Below are positions 1 to 11,213 of a stretch of 64,000 nucleotides of DNA, one piece after another (the stretch's first letter is position 1; every line of letters starts with the position of its first letter). The DNA is taken from NCBI GenBank assembly GCA_024760905.1, contig CM045734.1, positions 37,095,564 through 37,159,563 on the forward strand. The letters are read 5' to 3'. Made by a program: the position numbers and the translations under genes. This DNA comes from Plotosus lineatus. Its lineage: Eukaryota > Chordata > Actinopteri > Siluriformes > Plotosidae. The notes below the pieces were generated by a model. That model was not told the origin of the DNA, did no database searches, and worked only from the letters and a program-made list of their open reading frames with translations.

Positions 1-241
1 TAGATGTGCACTTCAAAAATGTAAGTAATTTTGATGGGGGGTTTTGGGTTGTTCTTTGTTTGTTTAGGGTTTTTTTTTGCATAATTGGCCTTGATTTTGC
101 GGCATTTTACATAACTTTTCCCCCCTATTCTTCCTTAATTTCCTTATTTTTAAATTTTGATGAATATTACCAAAAAAAAGAAAAAAACCACGATGCACTG
201 AAGCCGCATGAATTGAAGCACAAAGTGGCAAGGGATACTAC
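1..241 (+). mobile_element. MITE-D copy, right half, cut by window edge
   Basis: The sequence matches the right half of the other MITE-D copies: the 'atgtaagtagttttgatgg' segment, 'cataattggccttg', and 'gatgcactgaagccgcatg' near the end, finishing in a degraded 'agggatac' in place of AGGGATCCCTG. The left half lies before the window. Non-coding; the open frame at 6-302 is an artefact of this element. Confidence 0.75.
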
Positions 242-1110
242 ACAGAAACTTAAAAGAACATTAAAACAAGATTTTTTTTCTGGTTTATTTTTACATTTTT
301 AATTGACTGAGTTCAATGCTGTTTAAGAGTCTCCGGGACAGAACATCGAATCATAATTTATAATATGTTTGAATTCTACATGCAACAGCAGGACTGTAAG
401 ATCTGTGTAGCAGTGTCTCTTAAAAATATTATCATATTTTTATTCATATATTATATTATATTCAACTACTACTACTACGACAACTGTGTCAGCAATAGCA
501 GAGACAAGGTAAGCTCCTCCCAGACCGCTCGATGCTCCATCGGTGCCCTCAACCCGTGCCTGGAGTCCACATCAGTATTACGCTAAAAGATGTTAACAAA
601 TATTGCATTTTGGTCTACTTCGACCTCGGCGGTCACGTCTTGTTTCCGAGAGAATAAGTTTGTGTGCTGAAAAATTAGAACGTCATTGGCAGTGCCAAGC
701 GAGCTTCATACTCATCGCTGAATTGCCCTGAGTCTTGGCAGGTCTTCATAAAGCTCGTCGCTGTAGATGTGGCTATACCAGAAAATATTCAATACCACCC
801 GTAGCATGTGATTGTAGCAGCCATTCAATTACTTTTTGAAGATAGGTATTTGGGGCCATGCTTCCCAACCACAAATTAGAGCGGTTCCACAGTGGCTTTG
901 AAGAAGGACATTTTCTTGTCCCTGGACGCAGATCCATGTCAGGTCATTTAGCACCTTCCAGACATTACCCTTTCTTGTTTTTATGTAATCCTCTGAATGG
1001 TAAGTGTTACGGACATGTAAATATGTGTATGAATGTAAATATAAAAATAATGCATGTATAAACTTTGAGTGTAATTATGTTCAGTTAATTTGCTGTGAAG
1101 AGAGTCACAT
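242..1110. other. intronic or downstream sequence, nothing recognised
   Basis: No exon, structured repeat or intact mobile element was recognised here. The section 600-960 is less AT-rich and may be an old retroelement relic, but no frame reads as a known domain. Confidence 0.4.
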
Positions 1111-1679
1111 GTTGTGACTTGGCTGTTTGGGTCTGGAATTTTCCATAAGGGGACCTAGTTGCATGCGCCCTGGTGGTGGGTCAGGTGATGTGGAATTTTC
1201 TAGAATGGAAAATTCCCGCACATTAGGGAATCTATATTAAGGACCTGTTGCTGACTGGCTACACCAGGCTCTTTGAGTCTCCTCGTGTCTCTTCGGGGAG
1301 ATCATCTAAGGGGACTCATTGTGGCAGATCCTCATCCAAGGAGAACCAGGGAACGCGCATCAACCAAGTTTCGTCGTTCGGGACTTCATCGTCAACGTCC
1401 ATCATCCACGTTCACACACAGTCCATGAGAGGATGGTCATCATTTGTTTCTTTCGACACGTGGGATGGCAAGCCTTCTCTAAATTTACCCTGCTGCGGGG
1501 GCTTGGTGACTATGGGACCCTTTGTTAATTTGTATGTGGTTTAGCTCTAAGATGTAAGTTATGAATTTTTTCTTATTTTGTTCATATTATTAAATTGTAT
1601 ATAGTTTATGTCGTGGTCTGTCATGCTTTGCTGGTTTCACAGGACAATTTCCATCTTCTAAATTTTCCTATCCATAACA
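1111..1679 (+). mobile_element. LTR of an LTR retrotransposon or endogenous retrovirus-like element
   Basis: The block begins TG ('tgttgtgacttgg') and ends CA ('tatccataaca'). It holds a TATA-like 'tctatattaagg' near 1230 and an 'attaaa' polyadenylation-like signal near 1588. It is followed two bases later by a sequence like a tRNA-Pro primer-binding site. The leader is then lost and no gag or pol follows, so this is an LTR plus leader fragment rather than a solo LTR made by recombination. The 5' boundary is estimated. Fish Gypsy-type elements and retroviruses both use this primer type, so the class is open. Confidence 0.6.
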
Positions 1680-1681
1680 AG

Positions 1682-1699
1682 TGGGGGGCTCGTCCGATA
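1682..1699 (+). other. tRNA-Pro-type primer-binding site
   Basis: The sequence 'tggggggctcgtccgata' sits two bases after the LTR end and closely resembles the minus-strand primer-binding site complementary to the 3' end of tRNA-Pro (TGGGGGCTCGTCCGGGAT). There are a few mismatches, mostly at the 3' side. Confidence 0.6.
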
Positions 1700-2790
1700 G
1701 AAACCATTAGGCATACGTAACAGTAACTCATTCAAAGTTTTAGTATACACTACATGGAAACCCAAAAAAAAACCTAACAAAGTCAGACTTTTATGGTCTA
1801 TTTCTCCCATTTTATGGTGTGATAATGATGACATCATCTGCTCCGAATGACCCTGACAAACCGAGAGTGTCTGTCACTCAACATCAACAATAATGCCAGA
1901 GCAGATTTTACTAGACAGACATATTAATCTGCATGAATAGCGTATGATCTTGTCTGAAACACAAACTGCAGCTAAAAGCTTTTAACGCTCTTGTTAGCAG
2001 TGAAACATAAGAGAAAATACCACCACCACTTCAGATAACTGAGGTTTTTGCTCATAACATATTAAGTTTTCTTGAGGCACCAAACATAACACACTGCATT
2101 AAAATTTTCAGGACAGAATATGAAAGCCTGAGAACCAGAATAGTGTAACCAACAGAAAGCTGTATTTGGGGGGAAATGACATGAAAGATTTTGCAATAAA
2201 AATAAAATGGGATAATTTTCTGGATATGATTCAAGGTTATTAAGGAAGATGAAAGGACCATTCCGGCATGCAGGGACCATATCCACATCTGCCAAAAGAC
2301 CTTATCTCATTTTTCAGTTTTTGTGGGTGAGACCACTGTGGCTCTTAGTCGTTCACATATACTATGGTTACACTCTTTCCACTTTTCCAGGAATCCATTT
2401 CTCCTGTATAAACTGTATTAAAGCACTTAACTCGCTGACTAACTCACCATATATTATTATTCAACATGAGACACCACTCCGTAGTATAATCAGTTATGTT
2501 TCCAGGCAACTAAAACATGGGACTGGACAGCACGCTGGAGCTTTTACTTATCCGCCTGTGTAGCTAATGGACTTTTAACTTGTCCACCACTGTAACATTA
2601 CATTCTGCTTACTTATTGATGTCTTTCTTAACTAAACCTGGTCTTGTTTTACACGGCAAAGGGTGAACTCCATAAGCTCTGCACTAATATGGTGAGTAAA
2701 AAACTAAATCTTAATAAATAAACATAATACAAAGAATTATTTCAACTCGGTGATATAAAGTCTCCAAAAAAAAAAAAAAAAAAGGTAAAA
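1700..2790. other. unannotated intronic sequence
   Basis: AT-rich sequence without recognised repeats or exons. A minus-strand AG at about 2680 followed by a short open frame was considered as the missing last exon of the host gene and not accepted. A poly-A run lies at 2766-2783. Confidence 0.4.
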
Positions 2791-2794
2791 ATCC

Positions 2795-2895
2795 AACATT
2801 CATCCATCTATCCATCCATCAACTATATCCCTTATCTGACAGGGTTGCAGAGCAGCTAGACCCGATCCCAGCTGACTTCAATCAAAAGACAGGGT
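2795..2895 (+). repeat. fish LINE/SINE tail fragment with (CATC)n
   Basis: 'catccatctatccatccatc' is followed by 'gggttgcagagcagc' and 'gatcccagctgac', the reverse of the common fish non-LTR tail ending in a (GGAT)n tract. Confidence 0.4.
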
Positions 2896-3330
2896 AAAAA
2901 TACAATAATCTGAAAAAGGTGTCCAAAAGTGGTGTAAGTAATCACAGTAAGAGTTTACAAAGTCCTGACATGTGTTACCAGATAAGTCTACAAAGTACAT
3001 CATGTATTTAAGTTCATTCTATCATATCCAAGTACTGTACTCTTAAAATTTCATCAAAGCTGTGTCAGATTTCATTTGCTTCTTGGCACTAGCAACTACA
3101 AGCGCTGTAATCTGTTCACAGAGCAAAGGTTCAGAAGGGGATCCGATTATTTATCTTTCATTGAACAAACTCGTTTCAGCCCTTCCCAGTGAAATACATA
3201 CAGCAGCAAGCAATTAGAAAAAAAACTCGCCTGAACTATGCATATGCTGTGATGAAATCTCACAGAGTTACAATTGACAAGAGTGTTTTTCTTCCATGTC
3301 CACACCACATGGAGGTTTCTGACAACCAGA

Positions 3331-3331
<1 letters not shown>

Positions 3332-3376
<45 letters not shown>

Positions 3377-3391
3377 TAGAGATAGAGAGAA
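3332..3391 (+). repeat. (TG)n/(GA)n compound microsatellite
   Basis: A TG run passes into GAGA/GATA. In the sense of the host gene it is a CU-rich tract followed by (CA)n, starting about 13 nt downstream of the exon-15 donor. Confidence 0.95.
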
Positions 3392-3403
3392 AAGCACTAT
3401 TAC

Positions 3404-3498
3404 CTGTTGGCCAGCAGAGTTGTGAAGGTCACCTGACTCACATTCTGATAGGCCGACAGCAGTTGGGCCCAGTCCCACTCTCTGTTGCTCATGGCTGA
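3404..3498 (-). CDS. kiaa0825: kiaa0825 visible exon 15 (last seen), phase 0 to 2
   Basis: The exon is 95 nt, follows 'tttgtcaacag' and ends AACAG|gtaata. It reads SAMSNREWDWAQLLSAYQ and then a stretch ending TTLLANR with the R codon split. The conserved WDWAQLL-type segment fits the extreme C-terminal part of KIAA0825 as I remember it. The donor shows that at least one more coding exon follows, at lower coordinates or beyond the window; none was convincingly located. A CU/CA tract follows the donor closely. Confidence 0.75.
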
Positions 3499-3899
3499 CT
3501 GTTGACAAATGAGCAGAGAGTATTGTTAGTTATTAATCAACGTTAATACGATCACAAAATTAGTGCTCCAGCTGAGCTGGACTAACTAAAGAGGAGGGGG
3601 GTGGGGGGGGTGGGGTCCTGGACGAGGTCTCTTCGACAGAATCTATCTATCATGTCTGCACAAGAAGGCTTTTATTCCAATAAGACAGCAATTAATTTAT
3701 AAATCCATTTGGTAAAGGATGTAGCCATAATTTCTGAAAAGATAAATCAATTTTGGGAACGGAGTCGTTATTCTTCTAGCTGTTCTGTGTGGCAAGTTGC
3801 CCAGTGATTTAAAAAAAAAAAAAATTCGGCGGGAGTATGTGCAGACTGACCCTTTGTTAGAAGTGCAAATAAAAATGTGATTGCTTTGATTGCTTAAAT

Positions 3900-4180
3900 G
3901 TCACTCTTAACTTCAGGCAGAGTTTTTATTGACAAAGGGAGAAGAACACTGCTGCCCCTCCCCTCCTCCCTATCCAGCTGACTGATGGCTTGTCACTCGC
4001 CCGCCCCTCCCCTCCCTTCAGTCCATTTGATTTGATAAAATACACAGCCACCTGAAGCCGGGAAAGATTTTTAATCATCCTCTTAATAGGGTGCTTTATG
4101 CAAAGCAATGCAAACTCTTGTGAGAAGCAGAAAAGGATTATGTGTGCTCCAGCTAGCACACAACAATGGGCGAAGTATTA
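3900..4180. promoter_or_regulatory. candidate conserved non-coding stretch
   Basis: Repeat-free segment with 'tttgatttgataaaat', 'tttttaatcatcctcttaat' and an octamer-like 'tttatgcaaagcaatgcaaa'. This composition is typical of deeply conserved intronic elements. No conservation can be shown from one sequence. Confidence 0.25.
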
Positions 4181-4215
4181 GCCTTTGAGCTTTGGAAAAC
4201 ACACACAAAAAAACC

Positions 4216-4253
4216 TTCGACTACAAAAAAAAAAAAAAAAAAAAAAAAAAAAC
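4216..4253 (+). repeat. poly-A tract
   Basis: A near-pure A run of about 28 bases follows 'cttcgactac', possibly the tail of an unrecognised retroposed sequence. Confidence 0.7.
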
Positions 4254-4894
4254 AGGAACAATAGTACAAGGTTCATGTGCTGATTTCTTTCACTGATTGA
4301 CCTTCAAATGTCATAAATGCAGAATTTTCCCGAATTCAACCCAAAGCCTGAAGAAGTTCAATGGGATTGAGATATCTCACAATTTAACCCAACAAATATG
4401 ACACTACACTCCGGTTTTATTTCTTTTCTCTCATTTACAATCACCTCATACTTCAAGAGTTCACCTCTCAAGTGTTTTCAAACATTCACCTTTCTTTTTT
4501 TCCTTTTTTTTTGAGAACCTTTTTTAAGCGTTTATTCTCAGTCTCCCCTCACTTCATGATAATATATTGCAGTGGGACCATGCGACCTACAGAGAATCAG
4601 GGAATTCATCCCAGAAAAGCACTTTAAAGTTCCTCTCTGGTGTTCACCTTGCCAATGCTGCTCCTGCGGCCTTGAGGAAAAGCTCGTACTTAAGCACGAA
4701 GGGGTTTGTTGGGTTTGGGGATAGTGGGAGGTGCGGAGTGAAAAATAGTTCACAGCATAAATGAACTGCTTTAAATAAAATTAGAAGGGAAAGACACATC
4801 ACATGACATGTATCTGGAGAGGGAAAATGTCTCTGCTCGCGGTGTATTTGCATGGAAGGGAACTTGAAGGAGACGCTGAAATAAAGACACCGAC

Positions 4895-5062
4895 CTGATC
4901 AAATTTAGCGTGGCCGATGTGGTCAAAGTGAAAGAGTGCGTTGAAGTTGGGCGGATTGTTCAGTGCGTCTGGTGATGAGGAGGAGAACAGGACACACGGC
5001 TGCTGTCCCTTGGAAGATGATGTTCTGTCCAGGGCAGAAGCAAGTTTGGACCTTAACAAGTC
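4895..5062 (-). CDS. kiaa0825: kiaa0825 visible exon 14, phase 0 to 0
   Basis: The exon is 168 nt (56 codons), after the strong acceptor 'tgtttttcag', and reads DLLRSKLASALDRTSSSKG and later NFNALFHFDHIGHAKFDQ. The 'F-x-H-I-G' segment is what ties it to KIAA0825. The donor is CAG|gtcggt, a weak GT site with C at +3. Exon 15 follows in the correct phase, which supports its use. Upstream in the intron, a CU/CA/CU compound tract lies within about 40 nt of the acceptor. Confidence 0.75.
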
Positions 5063-5090
5063 CTGAAAAACATTACAAAAGAAAATGGAG

Positions 5091-5109
5091 GGAGAGAGAG
5101 GGAGAGTGT

Positions 5110-5177
<68 letters not shown>

Positions 5178-5205
5178 AGGAGCGAGAGAGAGAGAGAGAG
5201 AGAAG
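5091..5205 (+). repeat. (GA)n(TG)n(GA)n compound microsatellite
   Basis: A GAGG/GA section is followed by about 29 TG units and then GA units. In host-gene sense this is a CU-CA-CU tract upstream of exon 14. Confidence 0.95.
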
Positions 5206-5279
5206 ATGGTGGTGTAAGTTAAATAAAACCCTATAAAAAAAGACAGCACGTGAGGTCTAAATGATTGAAAGGACAAAGA

Positions 5280-5925
5280 TAGTAACGCTGATGTGAACCT
5301 GGATGAGTCTAGACGTGCATTATTATTAGACTACATTTCACAAGCACCCATTAAAATGGTAAAATTAAGCAGGAATCTCCACAGGCCTACTGAACACGCC
5401 AATGGACAAATGAGTACATCCCCACAATTATTCCGTATTCAATTTTGGAAGTAATGGACATTTCTTTTTCCCTCTATTCCCTCAGTAATTGGCCTGACAA
5501 TGGTAGAAACTAATCAGTTTTAATCCAGAATAGGATTTGAGGACAGAGATATGTATAGATGTGACACAATGAAGCATGTCATTTAAAGATTACCTTGAAA
5601 TAAAACTTCAGATATTGTCGGAGACGGTGACTGACGGAGTCTGTGAGCAGATACAGAGTATATGCAGGCAAGACTCCGAAATGATCCATCGGACTAAAGC
5701 CACTTATACACTCAGGTCATTTAGGTGAAATAGCAGTGTGTTTTTAGAAGAGTTAATACTTTGTGAATCTGTACTAAAAATAAAATAAGAGAACCGCTTG
5801 GAAAACTAACAGAACAAGTTGTACATTTGTATGTATATTTACTTTCTAGAATTTATCTAACCAGTATATTTCTTTCTTTTTTTTTTTTTTTTGAAGTTTA
5901 TCTTTCATTCAGCGGCATGAAATGG
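5280..5925. other. unannotated intronic sequence
   Basis: No repeat family, exon or motif was recognised. A poly-T run at 5876-5892 directly precedes the SINE-B copy. Confidence 0.4.
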
Positions 5926-5927
5926 AC

Positions 5928-6225
5928 AGAAAGGCACAGTGGTCTTCAGGTCCACTTCACTGCAAGGAGGTCCTGTGCTCAATTCTTGGGCTCAGGTATT
6001 TCTGTGTGGTGTTTGCATGTTCTCCCCGTGCTTGTCTGAGTTTTCTTCAGGTACTCTGGTTTCCTCCAACAGGCACAAAATATGCCTAGTGTATAGGTCT
6101 TGGCCCTGCAATGATCCGGTGAGATATTCAGGGTGTACTCTGGCTTTGCCTGGAGTCAGCTGGGCTAGGCGCCAGCCTCCTTGTAAACATAATTAGGATT
6201 ACATGGCTTAGAAAGTGAATGAATC
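5928..6225 (+). mobile_element. SINE-B copy, tRNA-like fish SINE
   Basis: The typical order of this family is seen: 'aaggaggtcctgtgctcaat', 'tgtgtggtgtttgcatgttc', 'ctctggtttcctcc', 'gatattcagggtgtactctg' and 'cagctgggctaggcgccag'. It is old and diverged. A second copy in opposite orientation follows 30 bases later. Confidence 0.75.
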
Positions 6226-6251
6226 AATGAATATGATTTTGGAACCTGTTT

Positions 6252-6505
6252 CATTAGGTACACCCTGAACTGTCCATCACAGGGCGAACACAAACCATTC
6301 ACAATCACACTTAGGAGCAATTTGGAATAGTCAATTCTAGTCATGTGCATGTCTTTGAACTGTGGGAGGAAAAAGAGTACTCAGAGGAAACCCATGTAAG
6401 CATGGGAAGAATATGCAAAATTCATACTGGAACAGTCTCACCAAGCCAGGAACTCAAAACCAGAACGTTCTTGCTGTTAGGTGGATGTGCTCCACCCTAG
6501 CTACA
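6252..6505 (-). mobile_element. SINE-B copy, inverted relative to the previous one
   Basis: On the minus strand it shows the family order from the head ('gaacgttctgg') through the 'gtttcctctgagtactc' block to 'gcatgtctttg' reversed and the 'gggtgtacc' tail near 6260. The tails of this and the previous copy face each other. Confidence 0.7.
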
Positions 6506-7069
6506 CTTAATGTGATGCAGAAACATTCTTTTCAGTTATCATGCGCATTATACAAGCTATAAATCTACACCAGCCTCATTTTTTCTCTCTCTGGAATTTA
6601 ATGACTAAAACCTCATGCCAACAGCATTCACAGCGATGGCTGTGCCACCAAACATTCCTTCTTGTCGCTGTCACCTTGAACCTGCTTGACTTGGTTCCAA
6701 AGTTTTATAAGTTCAATGCTGGTTACAATTATAATCCAGACACGTATCCTACAAATGAAGCATTGTGAGCCAAAGTGATCTAATTCCAAAAACAAACTGA
6801 AAAAAAAAAGAGAGATATGGTCATTATTTTGACAGATGTTGATAAGGTCTATGCATGCCAGAATGGTCTATCCTCAATTGCAGAATAAAATAATTGAAGT
6901 TGAGGCTGGTGTGTTTCTGGCAATCCAGTGTTCTCCTGAAGAAATGTCATTTTTCTCAAAATCAACTTTCTATTGGATGGACCACTCAGGTTTTCATCCC
7001 TTCAAATGCTCACCTACTTATTCCTGAGAAGTCAGACTAACAAACTCATACTGATGGACAGAATAGAGG

Positions 7070-7412
7070 GCAATGGTGGCCTGGTGGTAAAGGGTGCTGG
7101 ATCGCTGATCCTAAGGTTGGGGGTTCGAGTCCCACTCTTCACAAGGTTGTCACTGTATCCCCCAATGCAGCTAACTGGGTTATCAAAGGCGGGCCATGTC
7201 TCTCACTGACTATGGTGAAAGGTTCATGTAAAAGAACCATTGCTGACTTCTGACAAGAGTCGGCTGCATAGCCATCAGCGTATTTCTGCCCCTTGCTAAA
7301 GGGTTGTATCAGGAAGGGCATCTGACGTAAAACCTATGGCAAATCAAATGTACGAATCAGAGGATTCACTGTGGCGACCCCTGAAAAAAGGGGAAAAGCC
7401 AAAAGGAAAACA
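7070..7412 (+). mobile_element. SINE-A copy, tRNA-derived, full length
   Basis: The head 'caatggtggcctggtggtaa' is A-box-like. An exact RNA polymerase III B box, GGTTCGAGTCC, lies at 7122-7132. The body follows ('gctaactgggttatcaaagg', 'aaaagaaccattgctgac', 'ggaagggcatctgacg'), then the tail 'cactgtggcgacccctgaa'. Imperfect target-site duplications 'agaatagag' and 'agaataaag' flank it. Confidence 0.9.
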
Positions 7413-7450
7413 ACAACTGATGTATAGAATAAAGGATGGAAAAGAGAGTA

Positions 7451-8244
7451 CAGACAATCCCCGACTTACGTATTTTTTCGATTTTACGTTTTTTTTTTTT
7501 TAATTGTGTCAAATTTTGGGTTTAGCGTGCTCGCTGTAGTACGAGACGTACCTACATAGTATGCTGACGTAATGATGCTGTGTCCATTGTTTACAAACGA
7601 CAGACTGAACGTGCCCCTCCGTCTTCCCAGTTCAGTTACCCTTGTGTTAAGAAGTCGTCTCTGTGATCTTTGTGTCTACACTGTTTTGCGGACTTTTGTA
7701 ACCCGAAAGCAAATATGGTTGGTCAGAAACATAAGCCTACTAGTGATAGTGGTAATCAGAAAAAGCGGAAAGCCATCTCTTTAGAAATGAAGATGGCTAT
7801 TATCAAGAAAATCGATGCTGGTGAAAAACACGCGACTGTTGCACGTTTCTTCCAAATGGCTCTGTCGATCATCGGAACTATTTACAAGCAGAAAGATCAC
7901 GTCACAGAGCATGTCAAAGGTCATATTTGATACTGGTCTTGATATTTGATGAGTGAATTTGATTAAAATGTATATATTGAAATTATTTAGCTTGAATTTA
8001 ATTTATTTGAAATTAATGTTGATATTATTTGATATATTTGATATTATTTTACAATGTTATGTTTATAATAATTAATTTATGGGTGTTTTATGAGATACGT
8101 TAATGATATTTATGGATGTATAGTACAGTAATAGACGTCATACATCACTGGAACATTTTATGTTTATGACAACTTATGTTTTTTTTTCAACTTACGTTCG
8201 GCCGTCCGGAACTGAACTAAAACGTAAGGTGGGGAGTGTGTGTG
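7451..8244 (+). mobile_element. Tigger-1 element, internally deleted pogo/Tigger-like transposon
   Basis: Terminal inverted repeats begin CAGACAATCCCCGACTTACG and end in the reverse of this, slightly degraded, with TA on both sides. It is about 794 bp. It keeps an N-terminal transposase fragment at 7714-7930; the catalytic DDE domain is absent, so it is non-autonomous. Confidence 0.8.
7714..7930 (+). pseudogene. Tigger transposase N-terminal fragment (CENP-B-type HTH)
   Basis: The frame starts MVGQKHKPTSDSGNQKKRKA and continues LEMKMAIIKKIDAGEKHATV and a STIGTIYKQK-like segment (here LSIIGTIYKQK). This is the pattern of the CENP-B N-terminal helix-turn-helix domain of Tigger transposases, which binds the transposon end. 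It stops after about 72 residues; no catalytic domain follows. It could give a short DNA-binding peptide but is most likely dead. Confidence 0.7.
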
Positions 8245-8339
8245 TATACGGTGAGGGGATCTAGGTAGGGAAGCAGGAAGATACAGTTTTAAAGGTCCTG
8301 GTCTCTCTGTTAAACAATGTGCATTAGAAGGTGCATATT

Positions 8340-8440
8340 CATTTGTTCGTCCATCCATCTATTTATCATCCTTGCATCCATTCATCCACAATCATCAGCT
8401 ATAACTGTTTCTTTAGTTGGGTTATGAAGGAAGCTGAAGC
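8340..8440 (+). repeat. (CATC)n-linked fish LINE/SINE tail
   Basis: 'gttcgtccatccatctat' is followed by 'catccattcatccac' and a degraded tail, similar to the piece at 2795. Confidence 0.35.
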
Positions 8441-9242
8441 CGGCACCAGGTGAACCTCCGTTGAGAGGTGGGGTTTGTTTTAATATATTTTATGAAAAGT
8501 CGGCCCAGTTACAGAGATGGGCCAAAAAGAACAGAAAAACATGTGGAATTTATGCTTCATCATCATCATCATCATCATCTGCTAAATCTGGGGTTGGGTC
8601 ACAGGGGCAGCAGCCAAAGCAGTGAGGTCCAGACGTCCCTCTCCCCGACCACTTGCTCCAGTTCTTCCGGGGGACACTGAGGCATTCCCAGAACAGCCAA
8701 GAGACATAGTCCCTCCAGAAAGTTCAAGGTCGACACCGGACACTCTTTTGGACATGCCCGAAAAAAAAAACACACCACAGAGGTGTTCAGGAGGCATTCT
8801 AACTACCTCAAGCCACCTCAATGGGCTCCTCTCAGCACGGAGGAGCAGTGGTTATACTCCGAGCTCTTCCGAGATGGATGAGCTTCTCATCCTATCTCTA
8901 AGGAGGAGCCCCGCCACCCTGCGAAGGCCGCCTTTTTCCACGATCTTGTTCTTTTGGTCAGTGGCTGCAGCTATCCATCTGTAGATCTCCCGCTCCATCC
9001 TTCCAGAGATAATTGAACTCCTCCCCTTGGGGAAGGATCTCATTCTAGACTCAGAGGGTGCATTCCACCCTTTTCTGGCTGAGAATCATGGCCTTGGACT
9101 TAGAGCTGCTGATTCTTATTGTGGCTCCTTTGCTCTTAGCTGCGAATGATTCCAATGAGACCTGTAGATCCTGGATTGATGAGGCCAAAAGGACAACATA
9201 ATACACAAAATGCAGAGACGAGATCCTATGGTAACCAAAATT

Positions 9243-9539
9243 TTAAAAAACCCTCAATGCCGAGGGTGCTCCTACAAATTCTATCCAAAAATTATGAACA
9301 AAATCAGTGACAAACGAGAACCTTGGCGAACTCCAACCCTCACTAGAAATTAATTTGACTTGTTGGTACCAAGGCAGACCAAACTCTGGCTGTGGTGATA
9401 CAGAGACCGAATAACTTGTAGCGACAGGTCCAGTACACTGTACTCCTGGAGCACATCCTACAAGGTAGCCCAAGTGACTCAATAAAAAAGCCTTGTCCAA
9501 GTCCACAAAGCACATGTGGACAGAAAGGCAAACTCCCAT
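9243..9539 (-). pseudogene. LINE reverse transcriptase fragment
   Basis: The frame reads HMCFVDLDKAFLLSHLGYLV, then a segment ending in FVTDFVHNFWIEF. The CFVDLDKAF motif is the first conserved aspartate block (motif A) of non-LTR reverse transcriptases. The following region is the family's motif B region with lost residues. Confidence 0.7.
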
Positions 9540-10183
9540 GCCCCTCTAGGATCTTCTAGAGTGTATAGAGCCGATGAGTAGTACTGCAGTCATTACAAAA
9601 AGCACATTGTTCCTCCTGAATCCAAGGATCAAACATCAGTCAGATCATCCTCTCCAGTACCCCTGCATAGACTTTCTTGTATCACATGAAGAGTGTGACT
9701 CCATGATAACTGGAATACACCCTCTGGTGCTCCTTTTTAAAAAGGGGGACTACCAACTCCATTTGCCAATCCAGAGGTATGACCCCCGATGACCAACAAA
9801 GACAGTCCTACAACATCCAAAGCCCTGAGATATTCAGGACAGATCACATTTCGACCACCTTGGCGACCTCAGCTCCAACGATGGGTGGACCCCCACCCCA
9901 AACCCCCAGGGTCTTCCTCCTCCATGGAAGGCATGTTGGTAGGATTGAGGAGGTCCTCTAAGTATTTCTTCCATCTCCCGACAACATTGCTAATTGAGGT
10001 GAGCATCTCCACAATTCCACTCTAAACAGTATTTGTGGGGAACTGCTTCTTCCTCATGAGGCATTGGATGATGGTCCAGAACCATTTCGAGGCCAGCCGA
10101 TAGTTGCTTTCCAGGCCCTCACTGAACTCTATGGTCTCATATGGCCTATGGTGTCCTGGAGCCAAATGCAATTATGGACACCC

Positions 10184-10381
10184 TTATCTTCGAACATAAG
10201 TGTTCATGTTGGATAAACCATGACGAGCAAAAAAGTCCAACAACAAAACGCCATTCGGGATCAGATTGAAGAGACCATACTTATCAATCACACCATTCCA
10301 GCTCACACTGTTTTTGCCAACATGGGCATTGAAGTCGCCCAGGACAACAAGGCAGTCCCTAGGGGGACCGTACTCCAACAC
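10184..10381 (-). pseudogene. LINE APE endonuclease fragment
   Basis: CLVVLGDFNAHVGKN and later LLDFFARHGLSNMNT match the GDFNAHVG and LLDFC-type motifs of APE-like endonucleases in fish LINEs. The fragment lies in the 5' part of the element described at 8555-10960. Confidence 0.75.
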
Positions 10382-11213
10382 AATCTCTAAAGGGGTGGGT
10401 ACTCAGAACTGTTATTTGGTGCATAATTACAAACAGTCAGGACCCACCCTCCCACCTGAAGGTGGAGGGAAGCTACCCTTTCCTCAACTGGGGAGAACCA
10501 CAACATGTGGGTACCCTCTTGAGATGGATGGTTTCAGACCCCAAGCCATATGTAGAGGTGAGTTCAGCTATATCTAGTTGGTATTTCTTAACCTCACACA
10601 CCAGCTCAGACTCCTTCCTCACCAGAGAGGTGACACTCCATGTCTCAAGAGTCAGTCAGTAGCCGAGGATCGTGCGGGCGGAACCCATGCTTTCGGCTGC
10701 CACACAACTCACAGCGCACCCGGCCCTTATAGCCCCTACTGCAGGCGGCGGGTCTATGAGAGGGTGGATCCATATCTCATTTTCGAGCTGAGCCCAGCCA
10801 GGCTCCATAGGCAGAAGCAAGACCACCAGGCCCTCACCTTCGTGCCCCTCCCAGCAGCCTGGCTCCAAGAAGTGATCCTGGTGACCAGTGTCCCAGCAAG
10901 GGAAACATTACTCTTTTGTTTTTATCCATATAGGGGTATTTTGAACTGCGCTTAGTCGGTGTCTTCTCCTAAGACCTGTTTTCCTTGGATGACCCTACCG
11001 GGGCATAATGCCACCAACAACATAGTGTCTAGAATCCTTCAGACATGCAAACCCCTCCATCTGGATATGGTGGTGATTTAAGGAGAGGCTTATGCTTCAT
11101 ATTAAAACCAAAACAAGTTTTATTTGCCTATTGCTGACCTAGAAAGAAACCTGAACATCCAAAAGATATCTGCCCAATGTGATGAACTGCTTCCAGTTGT
11201 GATATTTTTTCAT

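Larger units (their letters stand above)
8555..10960 (-). mobile_element. decayed non-LTR retrotransposon (LINE), minus strand
   Basis: Read on the minus strand, 5' to 3', there is a leader segment with IHPLIDPPPAVGAIRAGCAV (about 10790). Next comes an endonuclease block CLVVLGDFNAHVGKN (about 10350), then a reverse transcriptase block CFVDLDKAFLLSHLGY (about 9500). Last are a C-terminal block 'GRMEREIYRWIAAAT' (about 9000) and 'RWLEVVRMPPEHLCG' (about 8810). The 3' end carries an (ATG)n tract at 8562-8581. Stops, frameshifts and deletions disrupt the whole, including loss of much of the region between the endonuclease and RT. It is a fish LINE with an APE endonuclease; I do not assign the clade. 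Confidence 0.8.

Noticed and set aside
1248..1544. 98-codon frame with Ser-rich sequence
   Set aside because: Lies wholly inside the LTR; no domain.
2600..2681. Possible last exon of kiaa0825: 'tagtgcag' then AYGVHPLPCKTRPGLVKK and a stop
   Set aside because: The phase would fit (it completes the split R), but the acceptor is poor and the peptide does not look like the family's C-terminus.
7122..7132. tRNA gene suggested by an exact B box
   Set aside because: Part of the SINE-A head. The cloverleaf cannot be completed and the same head recurs in many SINE copies.
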